Notes: a model not told the origin generated them from the sequence alone. Shown: positions 26,098-36,306, counted from the stretch's first letter. The stretch: DNA of 64,000 nt from Pauljensenia sp018375675 (GCA_041432705.1 JAPWAE010000010.1:36979-100978), one strand, 5' to 3'. Program-made: numbers and translations.

Positions 26098-27418
26098 CGG
26101 TGGACTCCTTCGGGCTGTCGATTGCCGCGGCCGGGGCAAGCTCGCCCTCAATGGTGGCGAGGCCGCGCGGCGAGGCAACGGGGGTCTGTCCGGGCAGCGG
26201 CGGGACGGGGAATCCGTCCTCGAAGCCGGTGTATTCGCGCTCGGAGGCGGGGATCTCCTCGGGCTCGCCCTTGTCGGTGAGCCAAATGATCGCCAGGGCG
26301 ATCAGGAAGAGGACGCCGACGCCTCCGAAGAGAACGTGGTTGGGCAGCTGCACGAACTGGGTGATGCCGCGCACCAGGGTGACGAGCACGAGCCAGCCCA
26401 GGGCGATGGGCATGAGGCGCTTCCAACCGAGGTTCATGAACTGGTCGTAGCGGAAGCGCAGCAGCGTGGCGCGCGTCCAGATCATCAGGAACATGAAGAA
26501 CCAGATCTTCAGGAAGAACCACAGCAGGCCCCACCAGCCCGAGTTGAGGAACTCGACGTGGGAGAGCGGCCACGGGGCGTGCCATCCGCCGGCGAACATC
26601 GTGGTGGCCACGGCCGAGACGTTGAGCATGTTGACGTACTCGGACAGGTAGTACCAGCCGAACTTCATCGACGAGTACTCGGTCATGTGACCGGCGACGA
26701 TTTCACCTTCGGCCTCGGGGAGGTCGAAGGGAAGACGGTTGACTTCACCGACGGCGCTAATGCAGTAGATGACGAATGCCGGGAACAGGGTGAATGCCCA
26801 CCAGAACTGTCCCTGAGCTGCGACGATCTGCGAGGTGGACATGGAGCCCGACATGAGGAACACGCTCACGAGGGACAGGCCCATGGCCAGTTCGTAGGAG
26901 ATGACCTGCGCGGAGGAACGCACGGCGCCGTACAGCGGGAGGGTCGAGCGGGTCGACCAGCCACCCAGGACGATGCCGTACAGGCCCAGCGAGGCGATCG
27001 CCAGGATGTACAGGGAGGCGACGGGCATGTCGGCCAGCTGCAGCGGCGTCGAGATGTCACCGATCTTCACGTTCGGGCCCATCGGGATAACCGCGTAGAC
27101 GCTGAACGCTGCGAACGCAGCGATCGCGGGGGCCAGGAAGTACAGGAACCTCTCGGCCCGGCGGGTCCACATGTCCTCCTTGAAGAGGAGCTTGCCGGCG
27201 TCCGCGAACGCCTGGAACAGGCCGAGGGGGCCCGCGACGTTCGGGCCGGGACGCGTCTGCATGCGGCCCAGGCCTCGGCGCTCGACCCACAGGGCCAGCA
27301 GCACGTTGGCGATCAGGAAGACGATGATGAACACGGCCTTGATGAGGCTGAGCCACCATGTTTCGTGGCTGAAGTCCGCGGCGGTGTACTCCGGGACTGC
27401 GAAGGGTGCGAGTGTCAT
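26090..27418 (-). CDS. nuoH: NADH:quinone oxidoreductase subunit H
   Basis: The 442-residue membrane subunit lines the quinone site. Conserved parts include VERRGLGRMQTRPGPNVAGP, a loop with INRLPFDLPEAEGEIVAGHMTEY written here as VNRLPFDLPEAEGEI, and RATLLRFRYDQFMNLGWK. A hydrophilic tail of about 70 residues follows the last helix (EREYTGFEDGFPVPPLPGQ), longer than in E. coli. The ATG overlaps the nuoG stop by 4 bp. Confidence 0.96.
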   Translation of the reverse strand: MTLAPFAVPEYTAADFSHETWWLSLIKAVFIIVFLIANVLLALWVERRGLGRMQTRPGPNVAGPLGLFQAFADAGKLLFKEDMWTRRAERFLYFLAPAIAAFAAFSVYAVIPMGPNVKIGDISTPLQLADMPVASLYILAIASLGLYGIVLGGWSTRSTLPLYGAVRSSAQVISYELAMGLSLVSVFLMSGSMSTSQIVAAQGQFWWAFTLFPAFVIYCISAVGEVNRLPFDLPEAEGEIVAGHMTEYSSMKFGWYYLSEYVNMLNVSAVATTMFAGGWHAPWPLSHVEFLNSGWWGLLWFFLKIWFFMFLMIWTRATLLRFRYDQFMNLGWKRLMPIALGWLVLVTLVRGITQFVQLPNHVLFGGVGVLFLIALAIIWLTDKGEPEEIPASEREYTGFEDGFPVPPLPGQTPVASPRGLATIEGELAPAAAIDSPKESTDE

Positions 27419-29976
27419 CGTGCCACCTCCTGCGTGGCGCGCAGGGTCGCGACGGTGCCGGCACCGCCGAGGTTTTCGTGAATAACGGAGCCGGTCGAGC
27501 ACTCGGGCACCCACGCGACGGCGTCGGGCAGGTCCGCGATGGCGGCCGGGAGGGTGACGCTGCCGCGCTCAGTTTCGAGCGTCGCGTCGGCGCCGGGGGC
27601 GATGCCAGCGGCGGCCAGCGTCGCGGCCGAGGCCAGGAGGACGGGGCGGCGGGCCGAACCGGCCAGCCACGGGGCGCCATCCTGGAGACGACCGGCGTCG
27701 ATCATCGGCTTATGGGAGGCCAGGACGACCTGTCCCTTGCCGGCGGCTGCGGGAGCCTGCGCCGACACCGGGGCGAACTCCTGCGGGGCGCCGTCCCACT
27801 CCATGAGGGGGTTGACTTCCTCGTAGAGGTCGGCCAGGGCGGTGATGCCCAGGTCGAGGTCGAACTCTTCGGTGAGGCGCACGAGCACGTCGCGGTCCGT
27901 GAGGGACGTTGCCGAGCGGGCCTGGCCGAAGGGGCGCAGGCGGCCTTCCCAGTTGATGTAAGTGCCGTTCTTCTCGACCGCGGGAGCCACCGGCAGGACG
28001 ACGTCCGCGCGGTCGGTGATCTCCGATGCGCGGACCTCGAGCGACACGAGGAAGGGAACCTCTTCGAGGGCTTCGCGCACGGCGGCGGGCTCGTCAAAGT
28101 CGCGCACATCCACGCCACCGACGACCAGAGCCTGGAGCTCACCGGAGGCGGCAGCCTCGATCATCTGCTCGGCGTCGAGGCCGCGGGCGGGCAGCTCGCC
28201 CCAACCCAGGGACTGCACGCCGGCCTCGTCGAGGCCGCGGCCGAAGGGAAGCAGACCCGGAAGGAGGCCGGCCTCGATGGCTGCGCGGTCACCGGCACGA
28301 CGCGGGACCCACGCGAGGCGGGCACCCGTGCGCTCGGACAGAGCGACGACGGCGGAGAGCAGGCCGGGGGTCTGCGCGGCGCGCTCGCCCACGAGGATGA
28401 TGCCGCCGGACAGTGCCTCGGCAACGTCGGCGTATGCGCCGCCTGCCGCGATCGCGTCCACCACGCCCGGCTCGGAACCGGGGGCGGCGTGCAGGAGGCG
28501 AGCCTTCATCTTGCGCGAACCCGCAGAGGTGAAGGGCGCGACGGTCGCGACCTTCAGGCCCGACTTACGCGTGGCTTTACGCAGGCGCAGGAACATGGCG
28601 CCGCACTCGTCCTCGGGCTCGAGGGCGACCAGCAGCACCTGACCGGCGCTCTCCAGGTCCGCGTACGTGGTCTCGAGGCCGGAGCCCGCCACGTGCGAGG
28701 CCAGGAACGAACGCTCTTCTTCGCTGGAGCGACGCGAGCGGAAGTCGATCGAGTCGGAGCCGACGACGGTGCGCGCGAACTTCGACCATGCCCAGGCGTC
28801 CTCGAAGGTGAGGTGACCGCCGGGCAGGAAGCCCACGGACGAACCCGCCTGCTCGAGGCCCTCACGGACGCGGTCGAGCGCGTCGGACCAGGAGGTGGGA
28901 ACCAGCTCGCCGTCCTCGCGAACGAGCGGGGTGGTCAGGCGATCGACCTTGTCCCATTCGAAGGCGAAGCGATCCTTGTCAGTGATCCACTCTTCGTTGA
29001 CCTCGGGGTCGTTGCCGCTCATGCGACGCACGACCTCGCCGCGGCGCACGTCCTGACGGATCGCGGAGCCCGACGCGTCGTGCTCGGTCACGGCCGCCGT
29101 CGACACGAGGTCGAAGGGACGCGCGCGGAAGCGGTAGGACGCGGCGGTCAGGGCGCCGACCGGGCAGATCTGGATGATGTTGCCCGAGAAGTAGGATGCG
29201 AAGGCGCGGCCCGACACGTCGCGCTCAGCGACGGAGAGCTCACCCTCGTTGATGGAACCGACGATCGCGTCCGTGCCGTACGGGGACGACAGGGACGAGG
29301 TCGAGGCCTCCTTGGCCTTCGGGTCGAAGAAGTCGAGCGTGGTCGAGTCGAAGCCACCGACCTGCTCGCCCATGAAGTAGTGGTGCTCCGTGGGGGCGGT
29401 GCCGCCGCCACGACCCTGCAGGTCCATGAACACGTCGCCCGAGATCTCCTTGCCGAAGCGCACGCAGCGCTGGCACAGGATGCAGCGCTCGCGATCCAGC
29501 AGGATCTGCGAGGTCAGGCGCAGCGGCTTCTTGAACGTGCGCTTAGCGTCGGTAAAGCGGGACTTGCCGCGACCCTCGGTGAGCGCCTGGTTCTGCAGGG
29601 GGCACTCGCCGCCCTTGTCGCAGACCGGGCAGTCGAGCGGGTGGTTGATGAGCAGGAACTCCATGACGCCGCGCTGGGCGCGGTCGACAACCTCGGAGGT
29701 GTGCTGCGTCTTGACGACCATGCCCGGGGTGACGGTCTGTGCACACGAGGGCTGGGGCTTGGGCATGAAGCGCAGCTCGCCCGTGTTGCGGTCGGGCATG
29801 CCGACCTCCACGAGGCACTGGCGGCATGCGGCCACCGGGGCCAGCAGCGGGTGGTCACAGAAACGCGGGATCCGGATGCCGGCCTGCTCGGCCGCGCGGA
29901 TCACGAGCGTGCCCTGGGGGACAGAAACCTGAACGTCGTCGATGGTGACGTCGATCATGTTGGGTGCGTCGCTCAT
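27415..29976 (-). CDS. nuoG: NADH:quinone oxidoreductase subunit G
   Basis: The 853-residue iron-sulfur subunit has an N-terminal 2Fe-2S ferredoxin domain (PRFCDHPLLAPVAACRQCLVEV), the HPLDCPVCDKGGECPLQ segment, and CILCQRCVRFGKEISGD. A molybdopterin-oxidoreductase-like body follows, including EEWITDKDRFAFEW and EKNGTYINWEGRLRPF. It carries electrons from NuoF towards NuoI. The length is typical of actinobacterial NuoG. Starts and stops overlap both neighbours by 4 bp. Confidence 0.96.
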   Translation of the reverse strand: MSDAPNMIDVTIDDVQVSVPQGTLVIRAAEQAGIRIPRFCDHPLLAPVAACRQCLVEVGMPDRNTGELRFMPKPQPSCAQTVTPGMVVKTQHTSEVVDRAQRGVMEFLLINHPLDCPVCDKGGECPLQNQALTEGRGKSRFTDAKRTFKKPLRLTSQILLDRERCILCQRCVRFGKEISGDVFMDLQGRGGGTAPTEHHYFMGEQVGGFDSTTLDFFDPKAKEASTSSLSSPYGTDAIVGSINEGELSVAERDVSGRAFASYFSGNIIQICPVGALTAASYRFRARPFDLVSTAAVTEHDASGSAIRQDVRRGEVVRRMSGNDPEVNEEWITDKDRFAFEWDKVDRLTTPLVREDGELVPTSWSDALDRVREGLEQAGSSVGFLPGGHLTFEDAWAWSKFARTVVGSDSIDFRSRRSSEEERSFLASHVAGSGLETTYADLESAGQVLLVALEPEDECGAMFLRLRKATRKSGLKVATVAPFTSAGSRKMKARLLHAAPGSEPGVVDAIAAGGAYADVAEALSGGIILVGERAAQTPGLLSAVVALSERTGARLAWVPRRAGDRAAIEAGLLPGLLPFGRGLDEAGVQSLGWGELPARGLDAEQMIEAAASGELQALVVGGVDVRDFDEPAAVREALEEVPFLVSLEVRASEITDRADVVLPVAPAVEKNGTYINWEGRLRPFGQARSATSLTDRDVLVRLTEEFDLDLGITALADLYEEVNPLMEWDGAPQEFAPVSAQAPAAAGKGQVVLASHKPMIDAGRLQDGAPWLAGSARRPVLLASAATLAAAGIAPGADATLETERGSVTLPAAIADLPDAVAWVPECSTGSVIHENLGGAGTVATLRATQEVAR

Positions 29977-31277
29977 CGGCCACCTCCTCGCGCGTAGTTA
30001 GCGGACGCCTCGTAGGGGAAAAGCTTGCGGGCGGGCGTGGTGAGGCCGGCCTCGAACTCGTCGCGGAAGCGCTTGATGCCCGACATGATCGGGGTTGCTG
30101 CGGCGTCGCCGAGCGGGCAGAAGCTACGGCCCGCGATGTTGTGTGCGATCTCGTCGAGCAGGTCGACGTCGCCGGGGCGCCCCTCGCCTCGCTCGAGACG
30201 CAGCATGATTTGCTTCATCCAGTAGGTGCCTTCGCGACAGGGCGTGCACTTACCGCAGGACTCGTGCTGGTAGAACTCGGACCAGCGGGTGATGACGCGG
30301 ACGACCGAGACGGTCTCGTCGAACACCTGCAGGGCTCGCGTACCCAGCATCGAACCGGCCGCACCCACGGACTCGTAGTCGAGGGGCGTGTCCAGCTCGT
30401 CTTCGGTGAAGATCGGGGTGGAGGAACCGCCGGGGGTCCAGAACTTCAGCTTGTGGCCGTCGCGAATGCCGCCCGCCATCTCGATGAGCTCGCGCATCGT
30501 GATGCCGAAGGGGGCCTCGAACTGGCCGGGGTTGTTCACGTGACCCGACACGGAGAAGATGCCGTGTCCCTTGGACTTTTCGGTGCCCATCGAGGCGAAC
30601 CACTCGGGCGAGTTGCGGAAGATACCCGCCACCTGAGCGATGGTCTCGACGTTGTTGACGACCGTGGGACGGGCGTACAGACCGGCGACCGCGGGGAACG
30701 GGGGCTTGAGGCGCGGGTGGCCTCGACGTCCCTCGAGGGAGTCCAGCAGAGCCGTCTCCTCACCGCAGATGTAGGCGCCGGCGCCCGCGTGAGCGGTGAT
30801 GCGCAGGTCGCCGAGCACACCGGCCTCGGTCGCCTCGCGCACGGCCTCCAGCAGGCGGCGGTACACGTGGGTGACCTCGCCGCGCAGGTAGACGAACGCG
30901 TGGTCGCAGCCAATGGCGCGCGACGTGATCGCGATGCCCTCAATGAGGACGTGCGGGTTGCCCATGATGAGCGGGATGTCCTTGCAGGTGCCCGGCTCGG
31001 ACTCGTCGGCGTTCACCACGAGGTAGCGGGGGCCTCCGTCGGCCGGGGGCAGGAAGGACCACTTGAGGCCGGACGGGAAGCCTGCGCCACCACGGCCTCG
31101 CAGACCGGAGTCCTTGACGGCCTGCACGATGTCGGCAGGCTCCATGGTGCGGGCCTTTTCGAGGCCCTGGTAGCCGCCGCGCTTGCGGTAGGAGTCCAGC
31201 GTCCAGGAACGCTCCTCTCCCCACCCGTTGGTGAGGATCGGGGTCAGCGGTCCGGGCGCAACGTATGCGGTACTCAC
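29973..31277 (-). CDS. nuoF: NADH:quinone oxidoreductase subunit F
   Basis: The 434-residue subunit binds NADH and FMN through GRGGAGFPSGLKWSFLP and CGEETALLDSLEGRRGHPR, and holds the N3 4Fe-4S cluster through ESCGKCTPCREG and the later FCPLGDAA. It starts with GTG overlapping the nuoE stop. Confidence 0.97.
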   Translation of the reverse strand: MSTAYVAPGPLTPILTNGWGEERSWTLDSYRKRGGYQGLEKARTMEPADIVQAVKDSGLRGRGGAGFPSGLKWSFLPPADGGPRYLVVNADESEPGTCKDIPLIMGNPHVLIEGIAITSRAIGCDHAFVYLRGEVTHVYRRLLEAVREATEAGVLGDLRITAHAGAGAYICGEETALLDSLEGRRGHPRLKPPFPAVAGLYARPTVVNNVETIAQVAGIFRNSPEWFASMGTEKSKGHGIFSVSGHVNNPGQFEAPFGITMRELIEMAGGIRDGHKLKFWTPGGSSTPIFTEDELDTPLDYESVGAAGSMLGTRALQVFDETVSVVRVITRWSEFYQHESCGKCTPCREGTYWMKQIMLRLERGEGRPGDVDLLDEIAHNIAGRSFCPLGDAAATPIMSGIKRFRDEFEAGLTTPARKLFPYEASANYARGGGR

Positions 31278-31984
31278 TTCGCCTCTTCTCCCTTCGTGTC
31301 AGTGGCCTCGTCGGCGACCTCGACGGCAACCGGCTCAGTCCAGCCGTTCGCCGCGGCGATCTCGCGGCCCAGCAGGGTGGCGCGGCCCGCGGAGGGGCCT
31401 TCGTTCTCGTGGCCGTCCAGGAAGCCGGCCAGGACGCGCTCGTTCTCCTTGAACGTGGGGGCCACGATGGGGCCGCGCGTCGGGTGGATGTCGCGGCCGG
31501 CCTGGATGTCGTCGATCATCGCCAGCGCCGACTCGGGGCTCTGGTTGTCGAAGAATTCCCAGTTGACCATGACGACGGGCGCGTAGTCACACGCCGCGTT
31601 GCACTCGATGCGCTCGAGCGTGATCTTGCCATCTTCGCTGGTCTCGTCGCTTCCGACGCCGACCTTCTTGGAGACCTTTTCCCAGATCTCGTCGCCGCCC
31701 ATGACGGCGCACAGCGCGTTCGTGCACACGCCCACCAGGTACTCACCGGTGGGGTGACGCTTGTACTGCGTGTAGAAGGTCGCGACGGCGCTGATCTCTG
31801 CGCGGGGCAGGTCCAGCGTGGCCGAGATGAAGTCGATGCCGTCCGGGCTGACGTAGCCGTCGACGGACTGGATCAGGTGCAGCATCGGCAGCAGCGCGGA
31901 GCGCGAGTGACCGTCCGGGTAGCGGGCGATGATCTGCGCGGCGTCCGCCTGCAGGCGTGCCAGGGTGTCGGGTGTGTAGCTCAT
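31274..31984 (-). CDS. nuoE: NADH:quinone oxidoreductase subunit E
   Basis: The 236-residue 2Fe-2S subunit has the thioredoxin-like core with cluster ligands in VGVCTNALCAVMGG and RIECNAACDYAPVV. Residues after about 165 form an Ala/Glu-rich extension ending in ATDTKGEEAK, as seen in other actinobacteria. It partners NuoF in the NADH-oxidising module. It overlaps nuoD by 4 bp. Confidence 0.96.
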   Translation of the reverse strand: MSYTPDTLARLQADAAQIIARYPDGHSRSALLPMLHLIQSVDGYVSPDGIDFISATLDLPRAEISAVATFYTQYKRHPTGEYLVGVCTNALCAVMGGDEIWEKVSKKVGVGSDETSEDGKITLERIECNAACDYAPVVMVNWEFFDNQSPESALAMIDDIQAGRDIHPTRGPIVAPTFKENERVLAGFLDGHENEGPSAGRATLLGREIAAANGWTEPVAVEVADEATDTKGEEAK

Positions 31985-33327
31985 CGGTCAACGCCTCCGA
32001 GAACGGGGTCGATAGCGGCCAGTGCGACGACCACGTCGGCCAGCTGGCCGCCTTCGGTCATCATGGCCAGCGCTTGCAGGTTGGCGTACGAGGGGTCGCG
32101 GAAGTGCGCGCGGAACGGGCGAGTGCCGCCGTCGGAGACGAGGTGAACGCCCAGGATGCCCTTCGCGTGCTCGACGGTCTGGTAGACCTGGCCGGCGGGC
32201 ACGTGGAAGCCCTCCGTGACGAGCTTGAAGTGGTGGATGAGGGACTCCATGGACTCCCCCATGATCTCGCGGACGTGCTCGGCCGAGTTGCCCTGACCGT
32301 CAGTGCCGACCGCCAGGCGCGCGGGCCAGGCGATTTCGGGGTCGGCGACCATGGTGGGCGCGCCCTCGCACTGGTCCAGCTTGGCGAGAACCTGCCAGAT
32401 GATGCGCATCGACTCGTAGCACTCGTCGAAACGGACCATCGTACGGTTGTAGACGTCCGACTTGTCGCGGGTGGGAACGTCGAATTCGAAGTTCTCGTAG
32501 CCGCAGTAGGGCTGGCTCTTGCGCAGGTCCAGGGGCAGGCCGGCGGCGCGGACGCCGGGGCCGGTGGTGCCGAGGGCCATGAGGCCGCTCAGCGGCATGA
32601 CGGCCACGTCGCACAGACGCTTCTTGAAAATCGGGTTCTCCACGAGGATGTCCTGGAGCTCGCCGATGTCCTTGCGGGCCCGGCGCAGGCGGTCGCGGAT
32701 GTAGTCCGTGGTGCCCTCGCCGATGTCCTGAACGACGCCGCCGGGGCGGATGTACTCGTGGTTCATGCGCAGGCCGGTGATGCGCTCGAAGATGCGCAGG
32801 ATTTCCTCGCGGGCGCGGAAGCCGATCGTCATGATCGTCGTAGCACCCATCTCGTTACCGGTCGAGCCGATGGCGACCAGGTGCGAGGCGATGCGGCACA
32901 GCTCCATCATGAGGATGCGGATGAGGGAGGCGCGCTCGGGAATGTCCTCTTCGATGCCGAGGAGCTTCTCGACGCCGAGGCAGTAGGCGGCCTCCTGGAA
33001 GAAGGGAGCAACGTAGTCCATGCGCGTGCAGTATGCGACGCCCTGGGCCCACGTACGGTACTCCATGTTCTTCTCGATGCCGGTGTGCAGGTAACCGGTG
33101 TCGACGCGGGTCTCGCGGACCTTTTCACCGTCGAGCTCGAGGATCAGACGCAGAACGCCGTGGGTCGCGGGGTGGACGGGGCCGAGGTTCACGACGATGC
33201 GCTCGGAGGTGATGGCCTCGATCTCGTGCAGGACGTCGTCCCAGTCGCCGCCCTGGGTGAGGACCTCGGGGATGTCCTCGATGGGCAGGTCGGTCGCGCC
33301 GGCGGGCGCGTGGAAGGCGGTGGTCAT
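31981..33327 (-). CDS. nuoD: NADH:quinone oxidoreductase subunit D
   Basis: The 448-residue subunit forms the quinone pocket with NuoB. Conserved signatures are NLGPVHPATHGVLRL, GYLHTGIEKNMEYRT, the SDGGTRPFRAHFRDPSYANL segment in two parts, and the C-terminal LGGVDR with its conserved Asp-Arg end. It shares one base with nuoC. Confidence 0.97.
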   Translation of the reverse strand: MTTAFHAPAGATDLPIEDIPEVLTQGGDWDDVLHEIEAITSERIVVNLGPVHPATHGVLRLILELDGEKVRETRVDTGYLHTGIEKNMEYRTWAQGVAYCTRMDYVAPFFQEAAYCLGVEKLLGIEEDIPERASLIRILMMELCRIASHLVAIGSTGNEMGATTIMTIGFRAREEILRIFERITGLRMNHEYIRPGGVVQDIGEGTTDYIRDRLRRARKDIGELQDILVENPIFKKRLCDVAVMPLSGLMALGTTGPGVRAAGLPLDLRKSQPYCGYENFEFDVPTRDKSDVYNRTMVRFDECYESMRIIWQVLAKLDQCEGAPTMVADPEIAWPARLAVGTDGQGNSAEHVREIMGESMESLIHHFKLVTEGFHVPAGQVYQTVEHAKGILGVHLVSDGGTRPFRAHFRDPSYANLQALAMMTEGGQLADVVVALAAIDPVLGGVDR

Positions 33328-34064
33328 CAGTTCACACTCCTACGAACGTCGGCGGAGGCAGTGACGGCTCCCTTGAATTCGACGGGGATGCCGCCCAGCG
33401 GGTAGTCCTTGCGCTGGGGGTGTCCGACCCAATCGTCGGGCATCGCGGTACGCGTGAGCGAGGGGTGCCCGGTGAAGACGATGCCGATGAGGTCCCAGGT
33501 TTCGCGCTCCTGCCAGTCGTTTCCGGGGTAGACGGAGACGATGGAGGGGATGCGGGGGTCCTCGTCGGGGCACGTGACCTCGAGGCGGATCATGCGGTTG
33601 TGCGTGATCGAGTACAGGGGGTAGATGGCGTGCAGCTCACGACCCTTGTCGAGGGGGTAGTGCGCGCCGTTGGTACCCAGGCACATTTCGAAGCGCAGGT
33701 CCGCGTCGTCACGCAGGTACTTGGCGACGCGCACGATGTGCTCGCGGGCGATGAAGATGCCGAGCTGTCCGCGGTCGACGGTCACCTTTTCGATGACGTC
33801 GGCGACCTTCAGGCCATCGGCGACGATGAGCTCTTCGAGGACGTCAACGACCTGGTCGAACCAGCCGCCGTAGGGGCGGGAGGCTTCGCCGGGCAGGAAG
33901 GAGTCGGAGACCAGTCCGGAGAAGCCGGAGGTGGAGGAGTCGATGCCCGCGCCGAAGAGGCCCTCGCGGTGGGCGATGGGCTCGGGGAGGGCGAAACCGC
34001 GCTGCGACGAGGCCTGGGCGACCTCGGCGGACGCGTTGTCCTCGGGGATGGAAAGGTCGCTCAT
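33327..34064 (-). CDS. nuoC: NADH:quinone oxidoreductase subunit C
   Basis: The 245-residue protein has the 30-kDa subunit signature ERETWDLIGIVFTGHPSL and the downstream PDDWVGHPQRKDYPLGG. The N-terminal 80 residues are poorly conserved and acidic, as is normal. It is a separate gene, not fused to nuoD. Confidence 0.96.
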   Translation of the reverse strand: MSDLSIPEDNASAEVAQASSQRGFALPEPIAHREGLFGAGIDSSTSGFSGLVSDSFLPGEASRPYGGWFDQVVDVLEELIVADGLKVADVIEKVTVDRGQLGIFIAREHIVRVAKYLRDDADLRFEMCLGTNGAHYPLDKGRELHAIYPLYSITHNRMIRLEVTCPDEDPRIPSIVSVYPGNDWQERETWDLIGIVFTGHPSLTRTAMPDDWVGHPQRKDYPLGGIPVEFKGAVTASADVRRSVN

Positions 34065-34615
34065 GCGAGGAGTCCCTTCATCTGGTGGGTGGGGGTCGCC
34101 TCGAGGGCGGCCTGCTCGGCGCGGCGCGCGATCTCGCGGCGGTGGACGCCGAGGGGTTCTTTGCCGATCTGCTCACGCAGGACGAGGACCGCGTGGATGA
34201 GGGCCTCGGGGCGAGGCGGGCAGCCGGGCAGGTAGACGTCGACGGGGACGATGTGGTCGCAGCCCTGGACGACGGCGTAGTTGTTGAAGACGCCGCCCGA
34301 GGACGCGCACGCACCCATGGAGATGACCCACTTGGGTTCGGGCATCGAGTCGTACACGCGGCGGATAATGGGCGCCATCTTGTGCGAGACACGGCCCGAC
34401 ACGATCATCATGTCGGCGTGACGCGGCGAGGCACGGAAGACCTCGAGGCCGAAGCGCGCCATGTCGAAACGGGGGGTGCCGGCAGCCATCATCTCGATGG
34501 CGCAGCACGCCAGACCCATGGTGACGGGCCACTGGCTGTACTTGCGTGCAAGCCCGAGGACTTTTTCGACGCTGGTGAGCGCGATACCCGCGGGCAAGGA
34601 TTCTTCAAGTCCCAC
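34061..34615 (-). CDS. nuoB: NADH:quinone oxidoreductase subunit B
   Basis: The 184-residue subunit holds the terminal N2 4Fe-4S cluster, with ligands in GLACCAIEMM, GACASSGG and YLPGCPPRPEAL. It donates electrons to menaquinone at the NuoB-NuoD interface. It overlaps nuoC by 4 bp; nuoA lies 22 bp upstream. Confidence 0.97.
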   Translation of the reverse strand: MGLEESLPAGIALTSVEKVLGLARKYSQWPVTMGLACCAIEMMAAGTPRFDMARFGLEVFRASPRHADMMIVSGRVSHKMAPIIRRVYDSMPEPKWVISMGACASSGGVFNNYAVVQGCDHIVPVDVYLPGCPPRPEALIHAVLVLREQIGKEPLGVHRREIARRAEQAALEATPTHQMKGLLA

Positions 34616-34637
34616 TTGTCTTTTCCTTACTTATATC

Positions 34638-34997
34638 TCAGTAGTCCAGGCCGCCGCGTCGCCATTCGTAGGCGTAGGGGACGCAGAGGGTGACCAGGAA
34701 GCTCATCATGACGACCAGTCCGAACAGGCCCAGCTGGTTGAAGCTGACGGCCCACGGGTACATGAACACAACTTCGATGTCGAAGATGATGAACGTCATG
34801 GCGACCAGGTAGTAGCGCACCGGGAAGCGACCCTCGGTGAGGTGAGCGCTGGTCGGCTGGATACCGCACTCGTAGTTGTCGGCCTTGGTCTTGGACTTCT
34901 TGGTGGGGCCCAGGATCGCGGAGGCGACCAGGCCTCCGAAGGCTAGTACGAGGGCAGCTGCCGACATGATGAGCAGCGGCACGTAGGGATTCGTCAT
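34638..34997 (-). CDS. nuoA: NADH:quinone oxidoreductase subunit A
   Basis: The 119-residue protein has three membrane helices and the conserved KADNYECGIQP loop and FDIEVVFMYPW segment. It is the first nuo gene in the operon, 28 bp after the flavoprotein gene. Confidence 0.96.
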   Translation of the reverse strand: MTNPYVPLLIMSAAALVLAFGGLVASAILGPTKKSKTKADNYECGIQPTSAHLTEGRFPVRYYLVAMTFIIFDIEVVFMYPWAVSFNQLGLFGLVVMMSFLVTLCVPYAYEWRRGGLDY

Positions 34998-35025
34998 CGT
35001 TCCTCCCGGTTATCGGTGGTGGTGG

Positions 35026-36306
35026 TCATGCGGGGCGCACCACCTTGGTCAGCATTGTGATGAGTTGGTCGTCGAAGTCGCCCCCGGTCCTCTCGTACCC
35101 GTCCGACAGGAGTTTGTGGACGAGCGTCATGAGGCGCGGAATGGGCAGCCCGACGTTCGTGCAGGTGCGCATGATCGTCGGGTTTTCGATGAGCGCGACG
35201 AAGATGCGGCCCAGCTGGTAGTAGCCGCCGTATTCGTCGCGAAGCATGTGGGGGTATTCGCTCATGGCGCGGTCGATGCCGGCGCGATGGGAGCGGGACA
35301 GGGCCTGCGCGATGCACGAGGCCGCGTAGCGTCCGGCCTTCATGGCCGGGGCGATGCCTTCGCCGTTGTAGGGCGAGACCATGCCGCCGGCGTCGCCCAC
35401 GAGGACGAGGCCCTGAACGTAGTGAGGCTTGCGGTTGAAGCTCATGGGCAGAGCGGCGGAGCGAAGCTGACCGATCTGGTTCTCGGGGGTGAAGCCCCAT
35501 TCCTCGGGCAGGTTCGCGGTCCAGCTCTTGAAGACCTCACGGTAGGGCAGGTTGGTGGCGCCGGCGCGCGAGGCGACGGAGCCGAGGCCGACGTTGACGA
35601 TGCCGTCGCCCATGGGGAAGATCCAGCCGTAGCCGGGCAGCAGGTCGGAGGCGCCGGGGGTGCCGCTCCACAGTTCGAGGTGGGATTCCATCCATTCCTC
35701 GTCGCCGCGGGGGCTGTGGAAGTAGGCGCGTGCGGCCACGCCCATGGGGCGGTTCATCTTCTTTTCGAGGCCGAGGCTGGTGGCCAGTCGGGCGGCCACT
35801 CCCCCGGCGTCGACGACGATGGAGGCGCGCACCTCGAAAGTGGTCACGCTCTTGCCGCGCCCGCTCTTAGCCGTCACGCCGACGACGCGACCGGAGCCGT
35901 CCTGGATGGCGCCGACGACGGTGACGCCCTCGTAGAGGCGGGCGCCGGCTTCGACGGCGCGCTGCGCGAGCGCGTGGTCGAGGTCCATGCGGGCGCGGGT
36001 CATGCCGTAGCCGGGCAGGGACTTCTGATCGGGCCAATCCATGTGGACAGTGTGGCCGCCGCCAATGACGGTCAGGCCGCGGTTTCGCATCCAGCCGGTG
36101 GTGTCCACGCCCATCGCGATGAGCTCGTGGACGGCGGCCGGGGTGAGCCCATCGCCGCAGATTTTGTCGCGCGGGAACGGGCTTTTCTCCAGGAGGATGA
36201 CATCGAGGCCTGCTCTGGCCAGGTGATAGGCGGTGGAGGACCCGCCCGGGCCTGCGCCGACGACGACAACGTCAGCGCTCATGTCGCTAGGCATGGTGGA
36301 TGCCAC
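35026..36306 (-). CDS. menJ: Geranylgeranyl-reductase-family flavoprotein, probable menaquinone reductase MenJ
   Basis: The 426-residue FAD protein has the dinucleotide fold VVVVGAGPGGSSTAYHLARAGLDV, then KSPFPRDKICGDGLTP, which is typical of prenyl reductases, and LVGDAGGMVSPYNGEGI for the FAD ribityl site. In mycobacteria the homologue MenJ saturates one isoprene unit of menaquinone. Its position as first gene before nuoA and the prenyl synthase at the operon end support a role on menaquinone. Archaeal-lipid or carotenoid substrates are less likely here. GTG start with GGAGG 6 nt upstream. Confidence 0.85.
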   Translation of the reverse strand: MASTMPSDMSADVVVVGAGPGGSSTAYHLARAGLDVILLEKSPFPRDKICGDGLTPAAVHELIAMGVDTTGWMRNRGLTVIGGGHTVHMDWPDQKSLPGYGMTRARMDLDHALAQRAVEAGARLYEGVTVVGAIQDGSGRVVGVTAKSGRGKSVTTFEVRASIVVDAGGVAARLATSLGLEKKMNRPMGVAARAYFHSPRGDEEWMESHLELWSGTPGASDLLPGYGWIFPMGDGIVNVGLGSVASRAGATNLPYREVFKSWTANLPEEWGFTPENQIGQLRSAALPMSFNRKPHYVQGLVLVGDAGGMVSPYNGEGIAPAMKAGRYAASCIAQALSRSHRAGIDRAMSEYPHMLRDEYGGYYQLGRIFVALIENPTIMRTCTNVGLPIPRLMTLVHKLLSDGYERTGGDFDDQLITMLTKVVRPA